Source of the DNA: Iris pallida
Taxonomy: Eukaryota; Streptophyta; Magnoliopsida; Asparagales; Iridaceae
Length of the DNA stretch: 64,000 nt
NCBI GenBank assembly: GCA_029216955.1
Contig: JANAVB010033216.1
Location: 5,935,019-5,999,018 of the forward strand
Direction: 5' to 3'
A program made the position numbers and the translations under genes. Below the pieces are notes generated by a model. The model worked only from the letters and a program-made list of their open reading frames with translations, did no database searches and had not been told where the DNA came from. Positions 41,101 to 50,865 of this stretch are shown here, piece by piece (within the stretch, counting starts at the first letter, position 1; each line of letters opens with the position of its first letter).

Positions 41101-42290
41101 ACCAAAACACTCTATTGGCGAACTTATGATGGTCTTCTTCTACGCTGTTTAGCTGGTGATGAAGCCAAACAAGTGTTGCGTGAAGCTCATGATGGCGTCT
41201 GTGGAGCACATCAACCTGGTCCTAAGCTACAGGATCGCATCCGACGCATGGGTTATTATTGGCCCTCTATGGTATCAGATGCCATTGAATATGCAAGGAA
41301 ATGTCGTGCTTGTCAAATCCATGCAGACTTCATTCATCAACCATCGGAATTCTTACACCCGACTGCTGCTTCCTGGCCTTTTGAAGCTTGGGGTATGGAC
41401 ATCATAGGTCCTATTAATCCTCCTTCTTCTAGAGGACATCGGTTCATATTGGCGATAACCGATTACTTCTCCAAGTGGGCTGAAGCTATACCTCTGGCTG
41501 AAGTCAAGACTAGCAGTGTCATCAACTTCGTTAAACACCATGTCATCTATAGATTCGGTGTACCTCGAAGAATCATTCATGACAATGGACCTCAATTCAT
41601 TAGTCAGAAGTTCACTAGATTCTGCGATGATCATCGGATTAACAATGTTGCTTCGACGGCCTACAATCCTGCTGCTAATGGTTTAGCTGAAGCCTTTAAC
41701 AAAACCATTATTAAGCTCCTTAAGAAATTTGTATCCACTAACAAACGAAATTGGAGCGAGAAACTTGGCGAATGTCTTTGGGCCTATCGAACTACAGTCC
41801 GCAATCCTACAGGCTTTACACCTTTTTCTTTGGTGTATGGCTGTGAAGCTGTCCTTCCTTTGGAGTTACAAATTCCTTCTTTAAGGATTGCTATTGCCAA
41901 TGAGCTCACCACAGAAAATAATGACCTTCTTCGACTTCAAGAGTTAGAGGCATTGGATGAAAAACGGTTAATGGCTCAACAGCATATTGAGTTATACCAA
42001 GCCCGCATCTCAAAGACATTTAATCGTAAAGTGAAGGTCAGAGCCTTTCAGCAAGGAGAACTTGTTCTAATGGTCAGACGTCCTATGACTATGACTCATA
42101 TGAGCAAAGGGAAATTCGATGCGAAATGGGAAGGTCCCTATGTTGTAAGCAAAGTCTTCTCAAACGGAGCTTATCAACTTTCAGAACTTGATGGTCGAGT
42201 TGCTATGATACCTATCAATGGCAAATTCTTAAAGAAGTATTATGTATAAATGTAAATACTTGTAAAATATCAGACAGAATCAAGTTCATA

Positions 42291-42310
42291 AATAAAATTC
42301 AAATTTTATT
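42291..42310. terminator. Palindromic bidirectional poly(A) signal
   Basis: AATAAAATTCAAATTTTATT is almost its own reverse complement and gives AATAAA on both strands. It lies 40 nt after the pol stop (42249) on the plus strand and 16 nt after the stop of the antisense 106-codon ORF (42326) on the minus strand. It is therefore positioned to serve both converging transcripts. Confidence 0.65.
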
Positions 42311-42325
42311 ATATGATAGTACATA

Positions 42326-42646
42326 TTAAAAGTCACTATCATCTTTTTCTACATTGGGACGAGGGCCACTGTCGTCCTTCTCAAAAATGCGGTCAACAAA
42401 AGAGCCAAAAACCTCCTTGCTGGATCCCACAAGAAACTTGCAGGCGGCCATCCTCATGGCTTCTTCTTCTTTAGTCTTTCCTGGTTCGAGCAAGAAGTCC
42501 AAAATGTCCCGTGGTGGCTGGGGTGCAGACGAACCTTCGCCTGCTTCTGCTTCCTTTGGCTGAACTGGATCGGTAGGGTGTTCTTTAATACTCTTCTGAA
42601 CCTTCGAGACAGTCTCAACCTTCTTAGATGCTTCTCCGGAAGACAT
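42326..42646 (-). CDS. T1 antisense ORF A (106 aa, unknown function)
   Basis: An intact ATG-to-stop ORF beginning MSSGEASKKVE. It is hydrophilic, rich in Glu, Lys, Ser and Pro, with a DILDFLLEPGKTKEEEAM segment and an acidic end. I recognise no domain. It has a TATAAATA box 48-55 nt upstream of the ATG (42694-42701), and poly(A) signals follow its stop. It lies between pol and the PMD gene, in the same orientation as the PMD gene. It could be a separate small gene or a former last exon, but exon 4 of the PMD gene ends in its own stop. Confidence 0.55.
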   Translation of the reverse strand: MSSGEASKKVETVSKVQKSIKEHPTDPVQPKEAEAGEGSSAPQPPRDILDFLLEPGKTKEEEAMRMAACKFLVGSSKEVFGSFVDRIFEKDDSGPRPNVEKDDSDF

Positions 42647-42693
42647 TTTTATGTTGAAGAGTAGAAGTGTTCGTTCCTGTCAGATTTCTGCTA

Positions 42694-42701
42694 TATTTAT
42701 A
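42694..42701 (-). promoter_or_regulatory. TATA box of antisense ORF A
   Basis: TCTATAAATATAG on the minus strand, 48 nt upstream of the ATG at 42646. The spacing predicts a short leader of about 20 nt. The repeat array at 42735-43032 lies directly upstream. Confidence 0.6.
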
Positions 42702-42734
42702 GACAGAGGTTCCTCAATTAATGAAATATTACAT

Positions 42735-43032
42735 TCATCCGACGGTTCATCCGTTCATTTATCACATTCATCCGACGGTTCGTCCGTTCATTAAACACCT
42801 GACGGTTCATCCGTTCATTTATTACACTCATCCGACGGTTCGTCCGTTCGATAATATCTGACGGTTCATCCGTTCATCTATTTTGACGGTTAACCCGTTC
42901 ATTTATTATCATTTGACGGTTAATTCGTTCATTTCAACATCATTTGACGATTTACCCGTTCTTTCATCATTACTTGACGGTATTCCCGTTCATTCATTTT
43001 CATATACATTGACGATTCATCATCGTTCATCT
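42735..43032. repeat. Array of about 10 degenerate GACGGTTCATCCGTTC units
   Basis: Units of about 22-38 bp repeat a core of GACGGTTnAYCCGTTCAT, more degenerate toward 43032. Each unit holds an ACGGTT and a CCGTT (AACGG on the other strand) in close spacing. AACGG is the core recognised by plant MYB3R-type proteins, so the array could be an upstream activating block for ORF A. That function is inference. Confidence 0.8.
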
Positions 43033-43210
43033 TCTACATCAGCAACTTGTCGTTTTTGATTAAGTTATCAATAAATATATCATATCTATCTATTATTTAT
43101 ATCTGAATAAGATATGCAATAAATAATAGAGCCACAACAAAATGTCCTTTATATCAAAAAAATGAGACATTACAAAAATGCAGCTACAGCAACAAAACCC
43201 AAATACAAAA

Positions 43211-44025
43211 TCAAGAAGGAGGGACAATCAGATTGTCAATTTGATGCTTCAATGTCTGCAGCTCTTCTTCGTGTGTTGACGCTACTATCTTTCTTGCCTC
43301 CTCCATCCCACTTTCTTCATCAAAAATGGGCATATCTACTGTCCTGCGAGTGATCTCTTCACCATGAGTGGTCTCATACTCATTCCTTTCTTCAATCAAT
43401 GCATTAAATTGTTCAATCACCAGTTGGTGATTAACAGTTTCTTCTTCAAACTCTTGTTGGAGGCGAGTAATTTCAGCCTTCAGCTCAGCAAGTCGCCGTC
43501 CTTTGCTTTCAGCCACTAGAGTAATTGATTCTATTTTAGAATTATATTCAGCTGATTTTGCTGAATGAGCTTCTAACAGATTTTGAAGAGTTAACCTTTC
43601 CATATCAGCAGCTTGAGCCAGCCGCTCAAATTCAGCTTGTACTAAAGAGTCTACATCTTTCTTCTTGAGTTCTTTATACTTCTTGATGGAGACTTCTAAT
43701 TCATCCAGTATATGTTCAAGGAGAGTGGCCTGAGCTTCGTCTCCTTGGTCTCTTATGGCTCTTATCAAGAAAGAAGTGGGCTTCCTAACCATAATGAAGT
43801 CAGCCCCTTCTTTCTCTATCATTTTACGGACGAGAGATCCCAGCGACTCAAAGAAACATCGGGTAAAAGACTGGACCACTTGCTGATTGATGGCCAGAGT
43901 TCCAGGAGTCGCTGCTACTCCTGATGAAGACAGAGTAACAGGTTGCTCGATTCTTTTAGGTTGGACAATAGGCTCTTTAAATAAGGGAGCCAGAGTAGAG
44001 CTGGTTGCTCCTCCTGCTTGATCTT
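43211..44025 (-). CDS. T1 antisense PMD gene, exon 4 (coiled-coil C-terminus)
   Basis: The exon is preceded by TTTTGCAG| on the minus strand. It is open for 271 codons to a TGA at 43211-43213. The product is helical and highly charged (about 43700-43250), with heptad-like stretches such as LAELKAEITRLQQEFEEE, predicting a long coiled coil. Joined to exon 3 in phase 1, the frame is maintained. The exon is intact. Confidence 0.7.
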
Positions 44026-44098
44026 CTGCAAAAGTAAAATTGTTATTTTACTAATTGATTGTTGATGCACAAAAAGATCAAATGAAAAGCAATTTTAC

Positions 44099-44290
44099 CT
44101 TGGTTTGGTTTAACAACAAGTTCATTCCCTACTGGAATAGACTCCTGTTGAACAGAAGTAGCCTCCGCTGCAACAGCCTGGCTGCTGCCCGCCTCAGAAC
44201 CACAAGATAAATGATGGCTACTGCTAATAACCACTGTTGGTATAGGCACCATAATAAGGTCCGTTGGAGGTATTGGCAAAATCCCAAGAT
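44099..44290 (-). CDS. T1 antisense PMD gene, exon 3
   Basis: This 192-nt exon is bounded by TTTGCAG|ATCTTGGG and CCAAG|GTAAAA on the minus strand. It encodes 64 residues, rich in Pro, Ser and Val, with no known domain. Both flanking introns are phase 1 (44291-44359, 69 nt; 44026-44098, 73 nt), so the exon is a symmetrical cassette. Confidence 0.7.
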
Positions 44291-44359
44291 CTGCAAATGA
44301 AGATATTAGTTATCAGTTCATTTTAAAAAAAGAAAAGATTGTTAAATCTCGTTTTATAC

Positions 44360-47300
44360 CTTGAGAGTCGGTGGCAGGATTTTCTTTTAGCACACCTTCG
44401 TCGGCTACTTCTTCAGGAGATATTTCTATCTCAACATCGACCGCCTTTTCTGCAGACGCCTCCACTTCAATATCCTTTTTAGGATTTGAAATATCATCGG
44501 CAGTATCAAGAGATCTGTGTTCTTCAGTTTGCTTTTCAGGATCTTGTAAATACTCATCAACATTTTCGGATGAAGAACCTTCCTCGTCTTCTTCTTCTTC
44601 TTCTTCTTCTTCTTCTACTGCTGCATTTCCACTGCTAGTGGCAACCTGATCTTCCTGCAAGCTATAACTGCAATCCTCCAGAGCTGCAATCATTTCACGG
44701 TCTTCGTCCTCACGAAGAGTCCTGGGAGTAGGAGGAGGTTGAGTAAATCTGCAATAGGAGAATGAGGTCGTACAATACTTTGTTCTTCCTCTAAAATATG
44801 TTCTCTAGGCTTTTCAATTCTTGGGGCAAAATCTCCCCTCTGTTCATTCTCCTCGAGAGTTTTGCTTCCTGATTCAGAAGCAGGTGTGGGAGATGCCATT
44901 AGAAGTCCTGCAGCAGCATCTACTGAAGTCAGGAGTTGTATAGAAGAAGACTCTTCCAAGACTCTTCTGGTGACTACTCTTTTCTTTCTGTGTAGAGGTC
45001 TAACAGGACTCTCTACATTTTCTGGCTCTGCTTGCTTTTGTACGGAGGTTGGTGTACTGGCAACTTCTTGATGTGTCTCGGCCAATTGCCGGGATTGAGA
45101 TCTGGTAGTCACCTTTTCAGAAGAAACATCAAGAATCAATTTCTTCTTCGCCACAGGAGCAGGAGGCTCCTCTCTTCTTCTTTTCTTCGCAGGAGATTTA
45201 CCCACCTTCAGAGAAATACGAAGTGGTGCATTCACTTCTTGGGAGAATATAATATCCCTTGTAGTTTCCAGAGGTGCATCTGCCGGTTCCTGCGCCTCCT
45301 CATTTATAGGGATCGATGGAGCAATTCTTCCTCTTCTCAATCTTGTTGTAGTGGCGAAACTATCTGCGAGATTGAAATTCTCGGCAAAAGTATTCGCTGA
45401 TGTGTAAAACACGGAGTATGTAAAAAGCATTCGAGGACCCTGAGGAGTAGTCCTTGCTGGCATGGAGAAAGTGGCTTTTGTATCACGGGCATTGTAATAA
45501 GCCCAAGCCCTAGCTCCGTCTATCAGATAACCTTTGCCTTGGAGGCAGGTAATTGCGTTCCCTACATGGAACTGATCATACCCAAACTGTCGAGCAAAAC
45601 GGCTTGGGAGGTATGGTTCTAAGTAGCACTCTTCTTCGAATCGGTAGACCAAATGAGATGGTCGAATTGTCTTTAACCATTCAAAAGCGATACGAGTTAG
45701 AGGCTGCAGTTTCGAATCCACCATATTCGTGGGCATCTGATCATACCCAGCAGGGAAAGGAGCGCAGCAGAAGTTCCAGTCTCTGTTCAGATTCAACATA
45801 AATCTACACTCAGATAAGGAAGTATATTTCCATTTTCCATCGAAATACCTTCGAAGAAAACTGCCGTCAACTGGTCCCATGCCAGGATCCATTAGAGTTG
45901 GATAGTGAAGAAGCAACCATCCAAACAAATATGTATATGGCAATTCTAAGCGAGGGAATTCTCTCTCTCCTTTCGCTTTCAACATCAAGTCAACATATAA
46001 ACGAAGACTGGCGTTCAGCTTACAGGTCATTGCTGATAGTAAGTCCATTTTATAGCCGAAGACTAGCTTAACAGCTGCAAACAAGACGCTACGGTGAAAA
46101 CGATCCACTGCACTGGATCCGGGAACTACGAACCTTCGCAGCCAGTATGTCAAGAATCCCGCCAATTGTGCTGCTTCTGACATGGGCCTATAGCCCATTC
46201 TCAAGTAACTTTCCAAATTGTCTCCTCTCTTCAAAGGAGGATATTCATGGTCATCCATCACTTCTTTATCAAAGTGACCACTCTGTTCCATTAATTTTCT
46301 GACCTCTGTATGGCTTAAAGGTTTGAAAAAGGTTGGGTAGCATTTATCGTTCTCCTTGGTTTTCTTCTCCTTTATATGATTAAGAAACAAATATGGTAGC
46401 CACTTTGAAGAATAACAAGTATTGGCAGTGGCACTCTTGTAAAATAAAGAGCAGATCTTGTAATGGCACAATAGTTCTTCGAACACTGTCACCATCTCTG
46501 GATTCTCTTTTCTGAGCTTGTTCAACTCATCATTTGTTGGTACATACTCCTCATACGGAGCATCTGCCATGGACAAGAACGAGATATACTTCATCTCGTG
46601 GAGTGCAAAGCCCATCTCTCCCCCTGGGGTCATGAAAGTTCTGGTCCTGTAGTTGTATCTCTCAAGAACATATGAGGATTGGGAGCAAATCCGTAAACAG
46701 TGGCATGCACTGCTTCATATAGGTTGATTTGTTGGAGTCTGTCTTGGAATTTTTCCAGAACCCAATTCGCGATATAACTCCATCGCTTGTAGTCTGGATT
46801 CACCAATCCAGTCACTCTTATATCTTGCTCAGGATATTTTCCTTCAACCTTCGCAAACTCATTTGCGAATATTGGTGTCCTAACAGGCATTAGCATGGAG
46901 GAGTTCTCTGGTGGAATGCAGCCAGGTCTTAAGCCTCTCAGTAGGACACTATATCTGTCGGAAGAGCTATAAAACATATCCTTATGTTGTGGCCCCTTCT
47001 TTACGAAGATTTTTCCTGCCCGAGCATCCTGAAATAGAGTGATATTCCATTCCATCTTCCTAGGGTAGCTTGCATGAGCGTACCGTGACAAAGGAAGGCA
47101 GCGAGCGATGTCGGGTATAAAAAAAGATCTATCTTGCTGGTGAACTACCCTATCTTCCATCCTTGGCCTAGGCTGAGAGGCTCTCTCAAAGGCGTCACCG
47201 AATAGGAATAAGGGTTTCTTGTGAATTACAGCATCAGCTGATTCTAAAGGCTGTCCGTTCATCAAACACATCAAAGTTTCATTGTCCTGAGAAATCAATA

Positions 47301-47423
47301 TAGCCTGACGGGAGGCCGGCAGATCATACTGAGGGTAATGGACATGAGACAGATCCTCTTTGTATTCAGACTCTGTGAGGGTTCCCACAAAATGTTCGTA
47401 ATCTAGATCTTCATTGACTTCAA
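44360..47423 (-). pseudogene. T1 antisense PMD gene, exon 2 (plant mobile domain, two frame breaks)
   Basis: The exon begins after GATGCAG| at 47423 and ends at CAAG|GTATAA (44360). The PMD lies roughly at 46760-45550: LYEAVHATVYGFAPNP, TRTFMTPGGEMGFALHEM, APYEEYVP, PLKRGDNLESYLRMGYRP. It is followed by a basic, low-complexity linker and an acidic poly-Glu run encoded by a (CTT)n tract (44584-44617). The frame shifts by one nucleotide near 46650 and again near 44715. Both are in the same direction and both leave ATGA overlaps (46630-46633, 44690-44693). There is no slippery heptamer, so 1-nt deletions are the simplest reading. PMD proteins in plants occur both in hosts (MAIN/MAIL type) and in transposons. 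Confidence 0.75.
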
Positions 47424-47817
47424 CTGCATCAACAAACAGATAAAAATTAGTCCAAGACAAAGATTTTGTTTTTGAACATAAAACATGATTTGTGCAACCT
47501 CAGACTGCGCTGACATGATTTACGCAACCTCAGATTGCGCGGACATGACTTGCGCAATATCAGTTTGCGCATCATTAAAGGTGCGCAAAGTAATGGTTTG
47601 CGCTGATATCTGTGCAACTTAATTGTTTGTGCTGACTTCCTGTCAGCACAAATCAACAATTTGCGCAAGAATGCAGCCTTCATAAAAATGAAGAACTGAT
47701 AGTTGATGCAACCGAAACCCTAAAAAGGGTGGCGCAATATGAACTTATCTCTAAAAAGAGATGAGTTTCAAGGGAGTCGAATCACCCTAAGAAGGGGTTT
47801 TCGATCGGTTCAACTAC
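47424..47817 (-). other. Intron 1 of the antisense PMD gene (394 nt)
   Basis: On the minus strand GAG|GTAGTT (47818/47817) is the donor and TTTGTTGATGCAG| (47424) the acceptor. Splicing joins codons in phase 1 (R-V-E-V-N). The intron contains about nine GCGCA motifs of the type found in the LTR. Introns 2 and 3 are described with exon 3. Confidence 0.7.
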
Positions 47818-47941
47818 CTCTCAGAGCAGGGTGTGCGGATTCGTGTTGGGAAGCTCGCCGAGCAACCCTGTCAGAAGACTCGGCCGGAGCTTTTCCCTTC
47901 GCGGCGGCGGCAGCGGCAGCATTTGATCGTCGTGGGGCCAT
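47818..47941 (-). CDS. T1 antisense PMD gene, exon 1
   Basis: The ATG at 47941-47939 opens 41 codons plus one base: MAPRRSNAAAAAAAKGKAPA and then a basic stretch (DRVARRASQ). The Ala run and Arg/Lys-rich start could act as a nuclear signal. The exon would end in a stop two codons past the splice donor if not spliced, which supports splicing. A TATA box lies 91 nt upstream. Confidence 0.7.
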
Positions 47942-48031
47942 GACAATCGTCGGAGGAGGAGAACAGTGAAGGTTTTCTTCTCAAAAAGCTCGAAAGATTG
48001 CAAAGTAAAGAATTGAAAACGAAAATAGGGG

Positions 48032-48039
48032 TATTTATA
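48032..48039 (-). promoter_or_regulatory. TATA box of the antisense PMD gene
   Basis: ACTATAAATACCCC on the minus strand, about 91 nt upstream of the exon 1 ATG, giving a predicted leader of about 60 nt. It lies between the PMD gene and the 3' LTR, so transcription would run back into the element, opposite to gag-pol. Confidence 0.65.
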
Positions 48040-48193
48040 GTTTTTGAAATGCGAAACGGATGCCTCGGATTGCGTATAAACTTGTGGTCTATTCGCTTTG
48101 CGCAGACAGCTCATCATATTGTGCAAAATGATTCAACATTCAAAAATTCAAAGTATTTCAAAATTTTGAATACAATCAACTTTCGAAAACTTT

Positions 48194-48204
48194 GAAGGGG
48201 GTCT
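48194..48204 (+). promoter_or_regulatory. T1 polypurine tract
   Basis: GAAGGGGGTCT immediately precedes the 3' LTR. It is the expected plus-strand primer site. Confidence 0.75.
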
Positions 48205-49129
48205 TGTAGGTCCTGAAAAATCAAGTTGCATCAATCAACACAAGTCAAAAATTTAAGATATTCATCATTTTGATGAGTTGCGCAGACAACAGATTGCGCA
48301 GACATCACTTTGCGCAGGTTGGTTTGCGCATGTTCCCAACTGCGCAGGCTGACGTGGCAGAAGTCATCATTGACTGAATCAAATCAGATCTTCCTGACAG
48401 CTGACAACACGAATAACGAGGAGACTGTTCGTTTTTGACGCCGCACAGTGCTCGAGGACGGCTGACAGGTAGCAGCGCAATCTGTGGTTGCGCAAACCAT
48501 TCATGCGCAATCCGTGGTTGCGCAAACCATTCATGCGCTGTCTGAGTCTGCACAAACCAAAGTCTGCGCAGTTCACTTTGCGCATTCTACCAACATAACT
48601 GACCAATTATATGTGGCATTCATGCCATCAATTGCTCATTACGTGGCAACTGTCTATGCACGATCATGCGCATTTCAATCAAATAATGCCATGTGTCTCA
48701 GATAGTTGGCCCACGATCCAGTAACTGCCTGCGCAGTCCATATCTGTGCAAACCAGTTGCTGCGCAAATCAGCTTGCGCAGTCCAAAATAACAGAAAGTT
48801 AGTTATTTTCAGAACTCTATAAATAGAGTTTCAAGTGTTCATTTCAAGGGGGATCAAGATCAGAGATCAGAAATCAGAGAGTTCAGGAGTTCTTGCCAAA
48901 GTGCTGCTGCATTCTTCCGAGACTTTTGTCTTCAACTTCAGAGGCTTTTGCCTTCAATTTCCAGAGTTGTTTTCAACTTCAAAGGCTTCGTCTTCAAAGT
49001 TCACATCGTCCAAGGGATAAAGCAATCGTCATCAAGATTGGATTCCTATAGTTGTAATTTTCCCAGAATTCTTGTAATCTTTATTACAGTTTGTATCAAT
49101 AAAGTTTTATACTTTTGTTTTTGCAAACA
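48205..49129 (+). repeat. T1 3' LTR
   Basis: Same length as the 5' LTR, with about 18 substitutions, mostly transitions. The TATA box is at 48818-48825 and AATAAA at about 49098-49103. It is followed by the target duplication ACTCT and the resumption of L2 ORF2. Confidence 0.95.
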
Positions 49130-50865
49130 ACTCTCTACAAGATTTTCGACGATAACGGGACCAGCATCAGCGATCAAAAGGGTATCTAAGCGGCAGCTGC
49201 GGAGTTCTACTCCCGACTTTTCTCGAAGGAACTGGTCCTCCGTGACAACACCTTCATGGCAGAGATCCCCCACTTTATAAGCAACACTGACAACATCCAG
49301 TTAGAACAGCCTTCCTCCGAGCAAGAGGTTAAAAATGCCGTTTGGGCCCTCGACGAACACAGTGCGCCCGGACCAGACGGGTTTTCGGGGTTTTTTTTTG
49401 TACATGCTGGAACATCATCAAGGAGGACATCCACAATGCGGTCTCTGCTTTCCTCAAGGGCTCTACTTACCCCAGAGCCATCTCGAGCACCAATCTGATC
49501 CTCATCCCGAAAAAAGACAATCCGGAGATATTTCGTGATTTTCGACCCATCAGTCTTTGTACATTCACTAACAAGATCATATCCAAGATCATCGCCTCCC
49601 GCTTGGCCAACCTTCTACCCAAGATCATCTCTAAGGAGCAGAGCGGCTTCATCCAGGGGAGAAACATCCAAGATAATATCATGTTGGCCCAGGAGTTAAT
49701 AACCTGCATGAAGTTCCTAGCAAGAGGGGGCAACATAGCCATCAAATTGGACATGGAGAAAGCGTACGACAGACTGGATTGGCAATTCATGATCTAGGTC
49801 TTCAGAGCCTTCGGGTTCTCCGAAACCTGGATTAACATCGTGTGGAGATCATTCAGCAACTCGTGGTTCTCCACGGTTATCAACAGTCAGCCGGATGGCT
49901 TCTTCAAATCCACTCGCGGGATGGGGCAAGGGGATCGCTTGTCTTCCACCATCTTTATTATTACGACGGATTCTTCGAGCAGAAACCTTAATAAGATGGT
50001 CAGCACCCCCAACTTCCAGCACATCATACCGCCAGCGGTTGCCCGATCATCACCCACCTGGCGTTCGCTGACGATATCCTCATCTTTTTATCCGGGGACG
50101 CCAGGTCGGTGGAAGTTGTCCACAATACACTTCAGAGATACGCCAGATGCTCGGGTCAGAAGGTCAACCCAAAAAAAGTGTCATCTACACCGATCATAAA
50201 ATCGGGAGAGAGCACGAGGCTAGCCTATCCAACACATCCTCCTTCCCCATCAAGCATCCCCCTTTCCACTACCTTGGATGCCCCCTCGTGTACGATAAAT
50301 CCAACGCCGGCATTTTCGAGAACCTGATCAATCGCATAAGGAAAAAACTCGAAGGTTGGCATAACGCCACCCTATCACCCGAAGGCACGATCATCCTTAT
50401 CAATCACGTCCTTACATCCATTTCCATCTATACCCTGGCTGCGTGTTCCTCACCCAAAAAAGTGCTTTCCTCAATCGAGAGCATCTTTAGCAACTTTTTC
50501 TGGGGACACAGCGGCGGCAATGACAAGCACCATTGGGCTAGTTGGGATATTATGGCTAGTCCTACATGGGAGGGGGATTGGGATTCACCAAACTCTCCCA
50601 TATCGTTAACGCCTTTTCGATGAAACTGTGGTGGAAGCTCCGCTCGAGTCAGAACTTATAGACCAGATTCATGAAGGCCAGATATTTCAAGCACATCCAC
50701 CCGATGACGGCCATCTCGAACAGCAGATCCTCCACGGCTTGGTGGTGTATTCTAATCGGTCGGTCTCTTGTCGAGCCCGCAATTCGCCTTTAGGTGGGCA
50801 ACGACGATTCCTTGCCGTTCCTGGAACGATGGGTTGGCGACACCTTGCTCCCCAACATCTCTGCT
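49130..50865 (+). pseudogene. L2 ORF2, part 2: reverse transcriptase and downstream (decayed)
   Basis: It continues from the 32502 break at the position matched by L1 (AEFYSRLFSKEL, about 49200). RT landmarks are SAPGPDGFSG (49370), RPISLCTFTNKIISK (49546), DMEKAYDRLDW (49750) and FADD (50063-50074). Frame changes occur near 49400, 50020 and 50570, and a stop at 49795. It ends where the E3 LTR begins; the rest of the LINE would lie beyond the right edge of the window. Confidence 0.87.

Larger units (their letters stand above)
33430..42249 (+). pseudogene. gag-pol: T1 gag-pol polyprotein: single frame broken by eight nonsense codons
   Basis: One reading frame of about 2,940 codons encodes all functions. 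The N-terminal 600 codons are Ala/Ser/Gln-rich low complexity. The gag domain lies at about 35640-36180 (WYRCLPDG, FIERFRREALKMPP), with a CHHC knuckle CVYHRFIGHPTRAC (36485). The protease has ILIDPGSALSIMP (about 37425). A G-patch-like segment LRKMGYDFKSGLNYGKG lies near 38545. RT has CYVDDIAVKS (about 39590). The first RNase H is followed by a second with FFDGAS, AEYNALL, YGDSKLV and EADALAN (40475-40860). Integrase has the CRACQ finger, GMDIIGP, HDNGPQF and LAEAFNK. Stops are at 34072, 34366, 34510, 35248, 35437, 37948, 39289 and 39307. There is no frameshift. Each stop is one C-to-T step from CAA or CGA. Confidence 0.93.
32503..49129 (+). mobile_element. T1: Tat/Ogre-lineage Ty3/gypsy retrotransposon with antisense genes (16.6 kb)
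   Basis: Both LTRs are exactly 925 bp (32503-33427, 48205-49129), with TG...CA ends and a perfect target duplication ACTCT (32498-32502 and 49130-49134). The gag-pol runs on the plus strand. A 6-kb 3' region carries a spliced PMD gene and a second ORF on the minus strand. Dual RNase H domains and antisense extra ORFs downstream of pol are hallmarks described for the Tat lineage. The LTRs differ at about 18 positions by hand count (about 2%), so the insertion is fairly young. It interrupts L2 ORF2. Confidence 0.95.

Noticed and set aside
42735..43032. Repeat array considered as a CRISPR array
   Set aside because: The units and gaps are both degenerate and short, and the context is a plant retrotransposon.
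47739..47969. 76-codon plus-strand ORF ending in EEGEQ-like residues
   Set aside because: It overlaps exon 1 and intron 1 of the antisense PMD gene and has no conserved features; the Ala-run is the shadow of the Ala-run on the other strand.
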